Shown here: one piece after another, positions 10,444 through 20,677 of the stretch
How positions within the stretch are numbered: the first letter of the stretch is position 1
Layout of the letters: each line of letters opens with the position of its first letter
DNA from: Euphorbia lathyris
Lineage: Eukaryota > Streptophyta > Magnoliopsida > Malpighiales > Euphorbiaceae
Direction: 5' to 3'
Assembly: GCF_963576675.1 (NCBI RefSeq)
Contig: NC_088917.1
Location: forward strand, 14,102,001-14,166,000
Length of the DNA: 64,000 nt
Notes under the pieces: model-generated
Databases searched by the model: none
Seen by the model: only the letters and a program-made list of their open reading frames with translations
What the model was told of the DNA's origin: nothing
Translations under genes and position numbers: made by a program

Positions 10444-12345
10444 CTAAAAGAAGAGGAGAAAGAGCGATAGGGGAACGGTAAGGGTAGAAACACCTAACAC
10501 CCCCTCATGGCCTGCCGCCGCCAAGTGATCTGCAACACGGTTCTGCTCCCGGAAAATGTGGCTGAACTCAAGGATATCAAATGAGGGGCTAAGCCTCTTA
10601 ATAGCTTTAATAAGGTTGCGGCTATGAAGACCCATGACATGACTACCCAAAATCATATTGATGGCCTCCAAGTTATCTGACTCCACAGAAAGCCTCTTAA
10701 CACCCAGCCTAATCGCCAGCTGGATCCCAGAGAGAATGCCCCAGAGCTCCGCAGAGAATGAAGAACCCAAACCCAAATTCTGGGTAAACCCAGAAAGCCA
10801 GGCGCCTCCCACATCCCTAAGAACACCTCCGGCAGCAATCTTACCATTATTGAGGCAGGAACCATCAGTATTCAGCTTCACAACCCCCTCTCTCGGCCTG
10901 CTCCAGCTCACGAGGTGGACATCACTACTCGGGGAAGATCTGGCAAGGGACTCACCTTTGAAACTATCAATAATAGAGGAGAGTTTCTTCAAGAAGAACT
11001 CAGCTAAGTTAGGCAAAAGCACAGCTTTATTATCAAAAATCTCCTCGTTCCTCCATTTCCACACTTGATGACAGATAATGGCAAAGAAAATGTCCCCATG
11101 CTCCATATAAGACAATAACTTTCCCCTAATACCATCTGAGAACCAGTCGTTCACAGAATGGGACATGAAGGAAGAGAAAGTATGATGAGGGAGAATTTTC
11201 TTCCAAACCTCTTCACTCTTAGGGCAATCCCTAAGAGCGTGGCACAACGATTCAACATGGCCTCTACATCTACCGCAAGCTCCAGAGGTCGCCAAATGCC
11301 TTCTGTATCTATCTGAGTTAGTAAGTAATCTGTCTTTAACGCCCAGCCACAGGAAGCTCCTCATGCGGTAGGGGATTTTAAGGGACCAAATGGTCTTCCA
11401 AATATCCGAGGGATTATCAGTCCTGTTAAGGGAAAAAGCTTCAAAGGCAGATTTGCAAGAATAGACTCCATTGTTAGTCAGCGCCCAGCAATGCTTATCC
11501 ATGTCTTCCTTTTGATTACTCACCTTCACTCCTCTAATTCTAAGGAGAGTCTCAAGGCTAAAGAAAGAATCAAATTTAGGCCAAACCCAGTCCCCTTCAG
11601 AGTCCACCACATCGGCTAACCTCCAGTTTTGGATATCACTAGGCGGGGGGGAAGTGCACACATCCACTAAAGGTTTATCCCCAATCCAGGTATCAAACCA
11701 GAAGCTTATGGACTTACCATTACCCACATCCAGACCAACCCCCGAGCAAAACTCAGCAAAAACGGCGCTAAGCCCTTTCCAAAGGAAGGAACAATTGATA
11801 ACTCTCTCTTTCGGGCCCCCAAAGATCTTATCTTTTCGATACTTACCATAAAGAAGGCGAACCCAGAGAGAGGAGGGGCATTGCCACATACGCCAAAGGA
11901 GTTTCATTAATAAAACTTTATTATTATCCTTAGCTCTCCTAATGCCCAAACCCCCTGAATCTTTGGGCTGACAAACCTCACTCCAAGGCACCAGGTGGAT
12001 CTTTCTTCCCTCTGCAGCTTCCCCCCACAGGAACCTTCGGTTAATCTTATCAAGATCATTAAGCACAGGATTCGGAAGCTGACAAGCCTGCATGATGTGG
12101 TTGGGAGCAGCGGAATTCACAGATTGAATTAAAGTCAGACGGCCAGCGAGGGAGAGAGTCTTAGCTTTCCACGTGGCACACCTCGTATTGGCTTTGTCCA
12201 AAGTATCTTTAAAAGAAACTTTAGACACTCTCTCACTATGGAGAGGAATCCCCAGATACTTCCCAAGAGAATTAGTAAGAGGAATACCAGACAAATCACA
12301 TAATCTTTTACAAATTCTCGGATTTATATTCTTAGAGCACATCAT
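10444..12345 (-). pseudogene. 5'-truncated plant LINE ORF2: RT C-terminus, zf-RVT, RNase H
   Basis: An uninterrupted frame of 633 codons, but only the 3' part of a LINE ORF2, which is normally over 1200 residues. Residues 1-150 are the post-catalytic RT thumb (SLGKYLGIPLHS, WKAKTLSLAGR, RRFLWG). No endonuclease and no FADD motif are present. Residues about 310-400 form the zf-RVT region with CGRCRGHVESLCHALRDCP. Residues about 485-615 form an RNase H domain with acidic residues in LNTDGSC, SAELWGIL, VESDN and VADHLA. The frame stays open for a few codons above the first ATG and then ends near 12390, where LINE homology stops. That is the pattern of 5' truncation during target-primed reverse transcription. 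It cannot be active. Confidence 0.9.
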
Positions 12346-12390
12346 CCTAGATTTCTGGATATTAAGTCTCTGATAGGTAAATTCTATGGT

Positions 12391-12800
12391 TACTTTATTG
12401 GAAAAAAAGTAATCATACTTTGTTTTAGTATCTAATAGTAATTGGACATGTGTTAATACAAATAAGATTAATAAAAATTAATAAAAAAGGTAACCTGTTA
12501 TAGCAGGTAATATTTAATTATGGAAATTTTAAAGATTATTAATTACAAGGTAAATAATATACGGGTCCCTATATTTTAATCTAATCACTATTTAGTCATT
12601 ATATGTTAATAATACACTATTCAGTTCTTAATTTTAGCTCAATTCAACAGTTTAGTCCCTTATAGAGGGATTAATCTGTTCAATAATTTAAAAATTTAAG
12701 TGACAAAATTGTTGATCAAAATAAAAAATAAGAACTAAATAATATATTATTAAAATACGAGAACTAAACAATATGTTAGATATTTAACATATGGACTGAT
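12391..12800. mobile_element. AT-rich DNA with a decayed TIR element fragment
   Basis: From about 12549 the sequence GGTAAATAATATACGGGTCC and following resembles the left end of the element at 57527 (GTCCCTATATTTTA..., TTTAGTC). A loosely inverted counterpart runs to about 12800, where the satellite begins. The boundaries and TSD are not resolvable. Confidence 0.4.
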
Positions 12801-15567
12801 AAAATAAAAGATTTACGTAAAACTCTATTTTCACAAGGTTTGTGAATTTTTTTCTCCTAAAATAAAAAGGTTACGTAAATTTAGTCAAACTATATGTAAA
12901 TTATATCTAAAAATAAAATATTTACGTAAAGTTCAAAGGTTTTACGTAAAACTCTAATTTTCACAAGGTTTGTGGATTTTTTCTCCTCAAATAACAAGGT
13001 TACGTAAATTTAGTCAAACCTTACGTAAATTATGTCTAAAAATACGTAAATTATATCTAAAAATAAAAGATTTACGTAAAGTTCAAAGGTTTTATGTCAA
13101 ACTCTAATTTTCACAAGGTTTATGGATTTTTTCTCCTAAAATAACAAGGTTACGTAAATTTAGTCAAACCTTACGTAAATTATGTCTAAAAATAAAAGAT
13201 TTACGTAAAATTCGTAGGTTTTACGTAAAACTCTATTTTCACAAGGTTTGTGAATTTTTTCTCCTAAAATAACGTAAATTTAGTCAAACTATACGTAAAT
13301 TATATCTAAAAATAAAAGATTTACGTAAAGTTCAAAGGTTTTACGTAAAACTCTAATTTTCACAAGGTTTATGAATTTTTTCTCCTAAAATAACAATATT
13401 ACGTAAATTTAGTCAAACCTTACGTAAATTATGTCTAAAAATAAAAGATCTATGTAAAATTCATAGGTTTTACGTAAAACTCTATTTTCACAAGGTTTGA
13501 GAATTTTTTTCTCCTAAAATAAAAAGGTTACGTAAAGTTAGTCAAACTATACGTAAATTATATCTAAAAATAAAATATTTACGTAAAGTTCAAATGTTTT
13601 ACATAAAACTCTAATTTTCACAAAGTTTGTGAATTTTTTCTCCTAAAATAACAAGATTATGTAAATTTCGTCAAACCTTACGTAAATTATGTCTGAAAAT
13701 AAAAGATTTACGTAAAATTCATAGGTTTTACGTAAAACTCTATTTTCACAAGTTTATTAATTTTTTTCTCCTAAAATAAAAAAGGTTACGTAAATTTAGT
13801 CAAACTATACGTAAATTATATCTAAAAATAAAAGATTTACGTAAAGTTCAAAGGTTTTACGTAAAACTATAATTTTCATAAGGTTTGTGTATTTTTTCTC
13901 CTAAAATAACAAGGTTACGTAAATTTAGTCAAACCTTACATAAATTATGTCTAAAAATACGTAAATTTAGTCAAACTATACGTAAATTATATCTAAAAAT
14001 AAAAGATTTACGTAAAGTTCAAAGGTTTTACGTCAAACTCTAATTTTCACAAGGTTTATGGATTTTTTCTCCTAAAATAACAAGGTTACGTAAATTTAGT
14101 CAAACCTTACGTAAATTATGTCTAAAAATAAAATATTTATGTAAAATTCATAGGTTTTACGTAAAACTCTATTTTCACAAGGTTTGTGAATTTTTTTCTC
14201 CTAAAATAAAAAGGTTACGTAAATTTAGTCAAACTATATGTAAATTATATTTAAAAATAAAAGATTTACGTAAAGTTCAAAGGTTTTACGTAAAACTCTA
14301 ATTTTCATAAGGTTTGTGTATTTTTTCTCCTAAAATAACAAGGTTACGTAAATTTAGTCAAACCTTACGTAAATTATGTCTAAAAATACGTAAATTTAGT
14401 CAAACTATACATAAATTATATCTAAAAATAAAAGATTTACGTAAAGTTCAAAGGTTTTACGTCAAACTCTAATTTTCACAAGGTTTATGGATTTTTTCTC
14501 CTAAAATAACAAGGTTACGTAAATTTAGTCAAACCTTACGTAAATTATGTCTAAAAATAAAAGATTTATGTAAAATTCATAGGTTTTACGTAAAACTCTA
14601 TTTTCACAAGGTTTGTGAATTTTTTTCTCCTAAAATAAAAAGGTTACGTAAATTTAGTCAAACTATATGTAAATTATATCTAAAAATAAAATATTTACGT
14701 AAAGTTCAAAGGTTTTACGTAAAACTCTAATTTTCACAAGGTTTGTGGATGTTTTCTCCTAAAATAACAATGTTATGTAAATTTAGTCAAACCTTACGTA
14801 AATTATGTCTAAAAATAAAAGATTTACGTAAAATTCATATGTTTTAAGTAAAACTCTATTTTCACAAGGTTAGTGAATTTTTTTCTCCTAAAATAAAAAG
14901 GTTACCTAAATTTAGTCAAACTATACGTAAATTATATTTAAAAATAAAATATTTACGTAAAGTTCAAAGTTTTTACGTAAAACTCTAATTTTCATAAGGT
15001 TTGTGGATTTTTTCTCCTAAAATAACAAGGTTACGTAAATTTAGTCAAACCTTACGTAAATTATGTCTAAAAATAAAAGATTTACATAAAATTCATAGGA
15101 TTTACGTAAAACTCTATTTTCATAAGGTTTGTGAATTTTTTTTCCTAAAATAAAAAGGTTACTTAAATTTAGTCAAACTATACGTAAATTATATCTAAAA
15201 ATAAAATATTTACGTAAAGTTCAAAGGTTTTACGTAAAACTCTAATTTTCACAATGTTTGTGGATTTTTTCTCCTAAAATAACACGGTTATGTAAATTTA
15301 GTCAAACCTTACGTAAATTATATCTAAAAATAAAAGATATACGTAAAATTCATATGTTTTATGTAAAACTCTATTTTCACAATGTTTGTGAATTTTCTTC
15401 TCCTAAAATAAAAAGGTTACCTAAATTTAGTCAAACTATACATAAATTATATTTAAAAATAAAATATTTATGCAAAGCTCAAAGGTTTTACGTAAAACTC
15501 TAATTTTCACAAGGTTTGTGGATTTTTTCTCCTAAAATAACAAGGTTATGTAAATTTAGTCAAACCT
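12801..15567. repeat. Satellite array, about 129-bp monomer, about 21 copies
   Basis: About 2.77 kb of head-to-tail repeats with landmarks AAAAGATTTACGTAAA, TTTTCACAAGGTTTGTG, TCTCCTAAAATAA and ACGTAAATTTAGTCAAAC. Two alternating variants are visible: one has ...CTCTATTTTCAC, TCAAACTATACG and ATTATATCT, the other ...CTCTAATTTTCAC, TCAAACCTTACG and ATTATGTCT. The working unit is therefore a dimer of about 258 bp. The motif TTACGTAA recurs in every unit. The array ends abruptly in mid-unit at the Gypsy LTR. The frame at 15258-15503 is only repeat read-through. Confidence 0.93.
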
Positions 15568-16076
15568 TGATAACTTGCCGAATCCGATTTGATATTCTCT
15601 GCCAGAGTTACCTGCAAAACAGAACCGGAGACAGGATCTCCGGGAAAACTCTCCGACGATCAAGTCAGTTTTTGTAAGAAGGTTGGTAATTTGACAATAG
15701 TATTGCGGGGAAAATTGTGAGCGTACCTTTTTCCCTCGTTCTTAAGGCCTATTATAGGTGTTTTTTAGGTAACCGCCGAGGGCGGTTACTCCTTAGTGGG
15801 CCACGTTCTGAGGGCGGTTCCCCCTTTTTAGGCCATGTCCCTTTCGTGGCTTTCATGGCAACGAACGTGGTTCTGAGTGGGAGTCTTGATGCTCCGTTTA
15901 GGAATTCGGGGCGGTTACTCGCTTCACCCGTTTCCGCTTATTCGGGTCCCATTCGGGGCGGCTACTCGCTGCGCCCGCTTCCTTTATTCGGGTCTCATCC
16001 GATCTTAGACCATAGGTCTAAGTATGGGCTGGGCCTGCGAAATGAATATGACCCGGTTTAGCCTCGCGGGTCATCA
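15568..16076 (-). repeat. 3' LTR of the Gypsy element
   Basis: On the minus strand it runs from TGATGACCCGCGAGGC to GGCAAGTTATCA, giving TG...CA ends (509 bp). Compared with the other LTR it carries about 50 bp extra, a duplicated CGGGGCGG(T/C)TACTCGCT...TTATTCGGGTC module near 15921-15970. The reading frame at 15717-16061 is LTR sequence, not a gene. Confidence 0.93.
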
Positions 16077-16077
16077 C

Positions 16078-16092
16078 ATGCCTCCCCTTTAG
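16078..16092 (-). other. Polypurine tract of the Gypsy element
   Basis: On the minus strand CTAAAGGGGAGGCATG lies directly before the 3' LTR start TGATGACC, the expected place for the plus-strand primer. Confidence 0.8.
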
Positions 16093-16316
16093 TTTGATAC
16101 AAGAGCCCTTTAGGGTCTGTTCATAGGGGACGCTTCGTTTTTGCTTGTCTATTCAAAATTCAAAAACTTGTGAATTTTTCCTCTTTCGTTATTTCTTTTC
16201 CGGCGTTGACCTCTTATTTCCATCATTTCTCTGTGTTGTCTTTCCCATGTAAGTTTTCCTCTTCATAATTTGTACCTCGTTCAGCTTTTTACTTCTGTTT
16301 ATTTCTTTTCCTCAAC

Positions 16317-18641
16317 ATGTCGAACCCCGACCTTGACTTCGCACCGTTCGATGAGAGCTACGTCCGCGAGGTTTCTCATGAAGTTGATGAGATGGTTGAT
16401 GAAGTTTCAACCAGTTCTCATGGGTCTGATTCCCACCCCGCTGACTTCCTCCACCTGGCGAATACAACCGACGAGGGTCTAGGTTTTGACCCTAAGAAGT
16501 TGATTCCGCCACCTGTCCCAACCCCCCGTTTGTTACCAAAGAGGGACAGGTCGGGAAGCCTAGTTTGTCGCGAGACCATTGAGGATTTGCGGGTGCAATA
16601 TCCTTGGCTCCAAGGTCTCGAGACCATCATTCTCGGGGAGGATAGAGGACCGGGCGATTATCCAAAGGGGTATTTCACCATTTTCGTCGCCCAGATTATC
16701 TGCGGCTTCACTTATCCGCTGGCGGATGAGATTGCTTCCATCCTCGGCGGTTACGGAATCGCACCCGGGCAGTTACATCCAAATGGATGGGCCGACTTGA
16801 CCCTGGATAAATTTCTGGCGGATTGTTTGGAGGTTCCTTTCTCGCTTAAAATTTCTCCAAGCTTCATCATTTCAAGAGTTCGGCGGGGTATTTCACTTTC
16901 ATCCGCCAGAGCGGATACTATGGTTTTGACGAGAAACTGAACAAGATCCGCGAGTGGGATCGCTCTTACTTTTTTATCAAGTTTAATGAGGGAAATCCGA
17001 ACTTCCTTCGCCATTGGGGCCGGCCCAATGTGAAGAGTTTGAACTTCGGTTATCCCAGCGAGGAAGAATCCGCCGTCATCAAGTTCCTGAAGAGTACCCC
17101 TCCTTTTGTATGGACGTATGATCAGGCCTTCCATATGCTAAGGAGCCGAGTAGCGATTGCCTACCGCGAGGGGGATCGCGTGGTCTATATCCCTTATCGC
17201 GTTTTTGTACAAGGTACTTTTTATTTCCAAGTTGATGATTTCTTTTAACCCTTTGCAGGGGTGATCCTTTATCTCAAATCGCTGCAGATCGGGAGGCTAA
17301 AGCCCTAGCGAGAAGGAAGAAGCGGATGGCGGGAACTGCCTCCGTTGTAGGGGCGGATTCTTCTGGAGGAACGATTCCTTCTATTGAGGCGGCTTCTCCT
17401 GTAAGGGCCTCCGTTTCACAAGGTCCCGCTTCTGCCTCCGAGGATCTTCCTTTGATGAGGAAGCGGAAGATAAGTGCGGATATAGAGTCTTCTCGTCCCA
17501 AGAAGAAGAACACCTCCGTGTCCCTTACTGTTGGCGGTACACCCGTATCCGCCTCATCCAAAGGAAAGAGCAGTACCCCAATTCATGAGGTATCCTGATC
17601 TATTCCCTCTTTCTATATTGCTACTTTTTTCCTCATGAGCTATCTGCTGTTCTCTTGATATTTTTCTTTACGCCTTTGCAGCCAATTCCCGACATCAGCG
17701 GATGGTGGACTAGGACCTTTGGCATGGCCGTGAGTTTTTCTTGCAAGGACATTGTCTCTTCCATATGCAATGTCCTCGGGCGGCTTCCCTCTGCTTCCCG
17801 TGTATGCGAACAAGTACCGCTCCCTACCGCTGTGGAGGGGATCGAGAAGCGTTCTGTAGAGGTATATTGTTGCTTGTCATTCTCTTTCAAGGATCTTGTG
17901 TCCATTGTAACCGCCTATTTCTATTCGCCCTTTTTTATTCGTGAGCCGTTTTATATGCAGATTATCAATTTCGCTGAGGGCATTCTCCGAAGGGATGCCG
18001 AGCGAGCCAAGGAGTTGGAAGGTCTTGGTACTGAATTGGCGACTCAGAAGTCGCTTTATGATGATGTCCAAGGGAAGGTGAAGGTCCTAGAAGGCGCCCT
18101 TCAGAAGGCTGTGAGCGAGAAGGAGGAGGCTCTTAAATCTCTTCAGGCTAAGTCCGATGAGCTGCGAAAGGCCCTCGATGATCTAGCTGATTCCAAGGAG
18201 ACACAAAAGAAGAGGGCTGAGGAAATTCTGGCTGAAGATGGTGCCCGCATCTACTGGTATGGGGAGCGGATTCATGCCGCTTATGAGCATGGACATCAGG
18301 GTCTCGTACTTAACCGCCCCAAGGTTCCCATCCCTGAAAAGGATTTAACTGAGAAGTGGGACAAGCTGGAAGCCGAGGATGCTGATATGGATGAGGTACT
18401 CCTCTTAGATTGGAAGAGTTTTCAGGAATCTCCAATTATCGGCGAGATCCCTACCCAGAATGCGGAAGAAGGGGCACCGCAGGACATCTCTCAGCCTGAG
18501 CAAGAGGTACCGCCCTCTGAAGCAGTTATTGATTCGAGGGTTGAGGATTCGCTTGAAGTAGATCCGCCCACTGGAGGAGATGAGGGAGTCGCTGGAGGCG
18601 AGGAAAGCAATAGGGGTGAAGGAGAGGAAGCTGTAGCATAG
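16317..18641 (+). pseudogene. Antisense extra ORF of the Gypsy element (plant 'putative gypsy-type transposon' protein), with introns
   Basis: This reading unit runs opposite to gag-pol, between the polypurine tract and integrase. It opens at ATG 16317. Its first part (GYFTIFVAQIICGFTYPLADE, SQLHPNGW-like GQLHPNGWADL) resembles the conserved N-terminal domain of plant antisense transposon proteins (the Pfam 'putative gypsy type transposon' family). A frameshift between about 16850 and 16930 moves it to a second frame, which continues to VFVQ at 17212. A GT-AG intron at 17590-17681 joins two frames exactly in phase. Another, 17862-17960 (99 nt), is also flanked by in-phase codons. A probable intron at 17214-17258 does not restore the frame, so this copy looks damaged. 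The last exon holds a long coiled coil (about 17961-18250) and an acidic tail, ending at TAG/TAA 18639-18641. The function is unknown. Confidence 0.72.
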
Positions 18642-18927
18642 TTTAATTTATATTTGGACTTTTTGTATGTAACAAACTGCCCGTATATATTAATTTTCTT
18701 TCACTTGCCGCTTTGCCTATACGTGCGATTATTGTCACTTTATTTTCATGTATGATCCTTGCCTTTTGCCGACTTCATACTTGTAATTCTTCATAGTAAT
18801 TTTTGCTTTCGCTAGGGTGGCCAAACCCTTTTTGTAATTTTTGAGTACTCGTTTATTCGCTTAATTTTATGCCTTACTCTATTATTTTTCTTTCGAAAAT
18901 AATATAATTATAAGGTTAATCATAAGG

Positions 18928-19165
18928 TTTTGCGAGTGATGCGTAATCATGCATCCGCCTTTCTTTAATAGGCAACACATTTATGTGTTTTTTGAGTTTA
19001 ACCCTAAGGGTTTTGCGAGTGATGCGTAATCATGCATCCGCCTTTCTTTAATAGGCAACACATTTATGTGTTTTTTGAGTTTAACCCTAAGGGTTTTGCG
19101 AGTGATGCGTAATCATGCATCCGCCTTTCTTTAATAGGCAACACATTTATGTGTTTTTAAGAACA
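18928..19165. repeat. Three 83-bp tandem repeats in the Gypsy 3' region
   Basis: Nearly identical units start with TTTTGCGAGTGATGCGTAAT at 18928, 19011 and 19094. They lie between integrase and the antisense ORF. Tandem arrays in this 3' untranslated region are known from Tat-lineage elements. Confidence 0.92.
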
Positions 19166-19349
19166 ATCCGCATTCGGGCGTAACATATTGAATAAATGTA
19201 ATAATTGAATACCTTTATTGATAAAGAGAAAAGGTTTATTACATAGGTACACCAACTGTGTGGGATCAAAGCCTCATTAAAACCTTTTATCAGAAAACCC
19301 AATGGGAAAAACTCATAAAAGGAAAAAGAGTACTCGTCATTTCCTCGAA

Positions 19350-19657
19350 CTACTCGGCCTTTTTATATAGGCGTAGATTCTCTAGATTCCAGGTGCGCGG
19401 GAGCTTCTTTCCGCTCATTTCTTCTATTTCAAAAGTGGATGGGCCCAGCTTCTTGGATACTTTGTATGGTCCGATCCAGTTGACGCCCAGCTTGCCTTTG
19501 CCATCTCTGGATTGTATTTTATCCGCTTTTTTAAGACCAAGTCGTTCTCGTTGATTATTACTTTTCGCATTCTTCTGTCATGATATTTCTTGATTCTATT
19601 GCGGTATACTGCCATTCGCATGTAAGCTTTTTCTCTTCGTTCCTCCACAGAATCCAA
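19350..19657 (-). pseudogene. Integrase C-terminal part, frame-shifted
   Basis: The minus strand continues integrase in another frame: YRNRIKKYHDRRMR, then after a shift near 19500 GKLGVNWIGPYKV and PRTWNLENLRLYKK, which is the typical C-terminal 'GPY' module of gypsy integrases, up to stop 19350-19352. It is separated from the core by a stop at 19682 and by frameshifts. Confidence 0.8.
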
Positions 19658-19681
19658 AGCATCTCTAATGTTGATAGGATT

Positions 19682-20665
19682 TTATGTGTCGCAATAATAA
19701 ATTATCCGATCTGTGGGCGACTTGATTTCAACAGGTAGGACTGCTTCGGCTCCATAAACTAACGAGAAAGGTGTTTCGCCTGTTGCTGCCTTTACAGAGG
19801 TTCTGTATGCCCACAACATATGGGGTATCTCATCCGCCCAACCTGTTTTTTTGTCTTCTAGCCGCTTCTTGATGCCTTGAATCATGGCCCTGTTGGTAAC
19901 CTCCGTCATACCATTCGATTGGGGATGGTTTACGGAAGAAAAATGATTTTTGATCCCCATGCTTTCGCAGTATGCTTTGAACTTGGCACAGTTGAACTGG
20001 GTGCCATTGTCGGTTATAAGCTTTTGCGGGATTCCAAATCGCATGATAATGTTCTCTCGTAAGAACTCGATCATTCGCTCAGGTGTTTGTGCGGTTACTG
20101 CCTCCGCTTCTACCCATTTGCTGAAGTGGTCAACTGCGACTATCAAGTACTTCCTTTTCTTTGTCGTTTCTGGGAATGGACCCACTATATCGATTCCCCA
20201 TATTGCGAATGGCCACGCCGTCATTATAGCGATTTGTTCGGCTCCGGGAACATGCTTTTCATTCGCATGTATTTGACAATTGTGACATTCCGCAACCATC
20301 TTCTGGGAATCTTCCACCACCTTGGGCCAGTAGTATCCCATCAGTTTGAGCTTTCTTGCCAACGCCGCCGAAGCTTCGTGCGCGCCATAAATTCCTTCAT
20401 GTAATTCTCGCAGCACGTAGTCTCCTTCGTTGCGACTAATGCATTTCAACCATGGACATGTGTATGATTTCCGATACAAAGTTCCATCCCGAATTGAGTA
20501 TCGAGCTGACTGCCCAATTAGCTTTCTGGCTAAGCTCTTATCAACCGGTAAATCTCCCTGCTCCAGATATTGGCGAATGGGCATCCGCCAATCTTCATCG
20601 TCTTCCAGTTCTTCGATGACCATAATCTGATCGACCTCGAATGCTGGTGCCGATTTTATTTCCAA
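19682..20665 (-). pseudogene. Gypsy integrase (zinc-binding and catalytic core), in a shifted frame
   Basis: About 327 residues. They show the HHCC zinc-binding region (LRELHEGIYGAHEA ... CHNCQIHAN) and then the DDE core: WGIDIVGPF, ITDNGTQF and PQSNGMTEVTNR supply the three catalytic acids. The module would integrate the cDNA into the host genome. It follows the gag-pol frame after a TAA at 20678-20680 and lies in a different frame. It has no ATG at its start and would need frameshifting or is simply broken. I judge it broken, because the C-terminus is also frameshifted. Confidence 0.88.
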
Positions 20666-20677
20666 ATTGCATGCCTT

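Noticed and set aside
10653..11068. Overlapping frames of 70 and 136 codons
   Set aside because: They are shadows of the LINE RNase H frame on the other strand and phases.
12801..15567. Regular spacing of the array suggested a CRISPR-like array
   Set aside because: The whole unit repeats without unique spacers, there are no cas genes, and the context is a plant nuclear genome. It is a satellite.
15717..16061. A 114-codon frame, repeated in shorter form at 25163
   Set aside because: It lies entirely inside the two LTR copies and reflects LTR read-through, not a gene.
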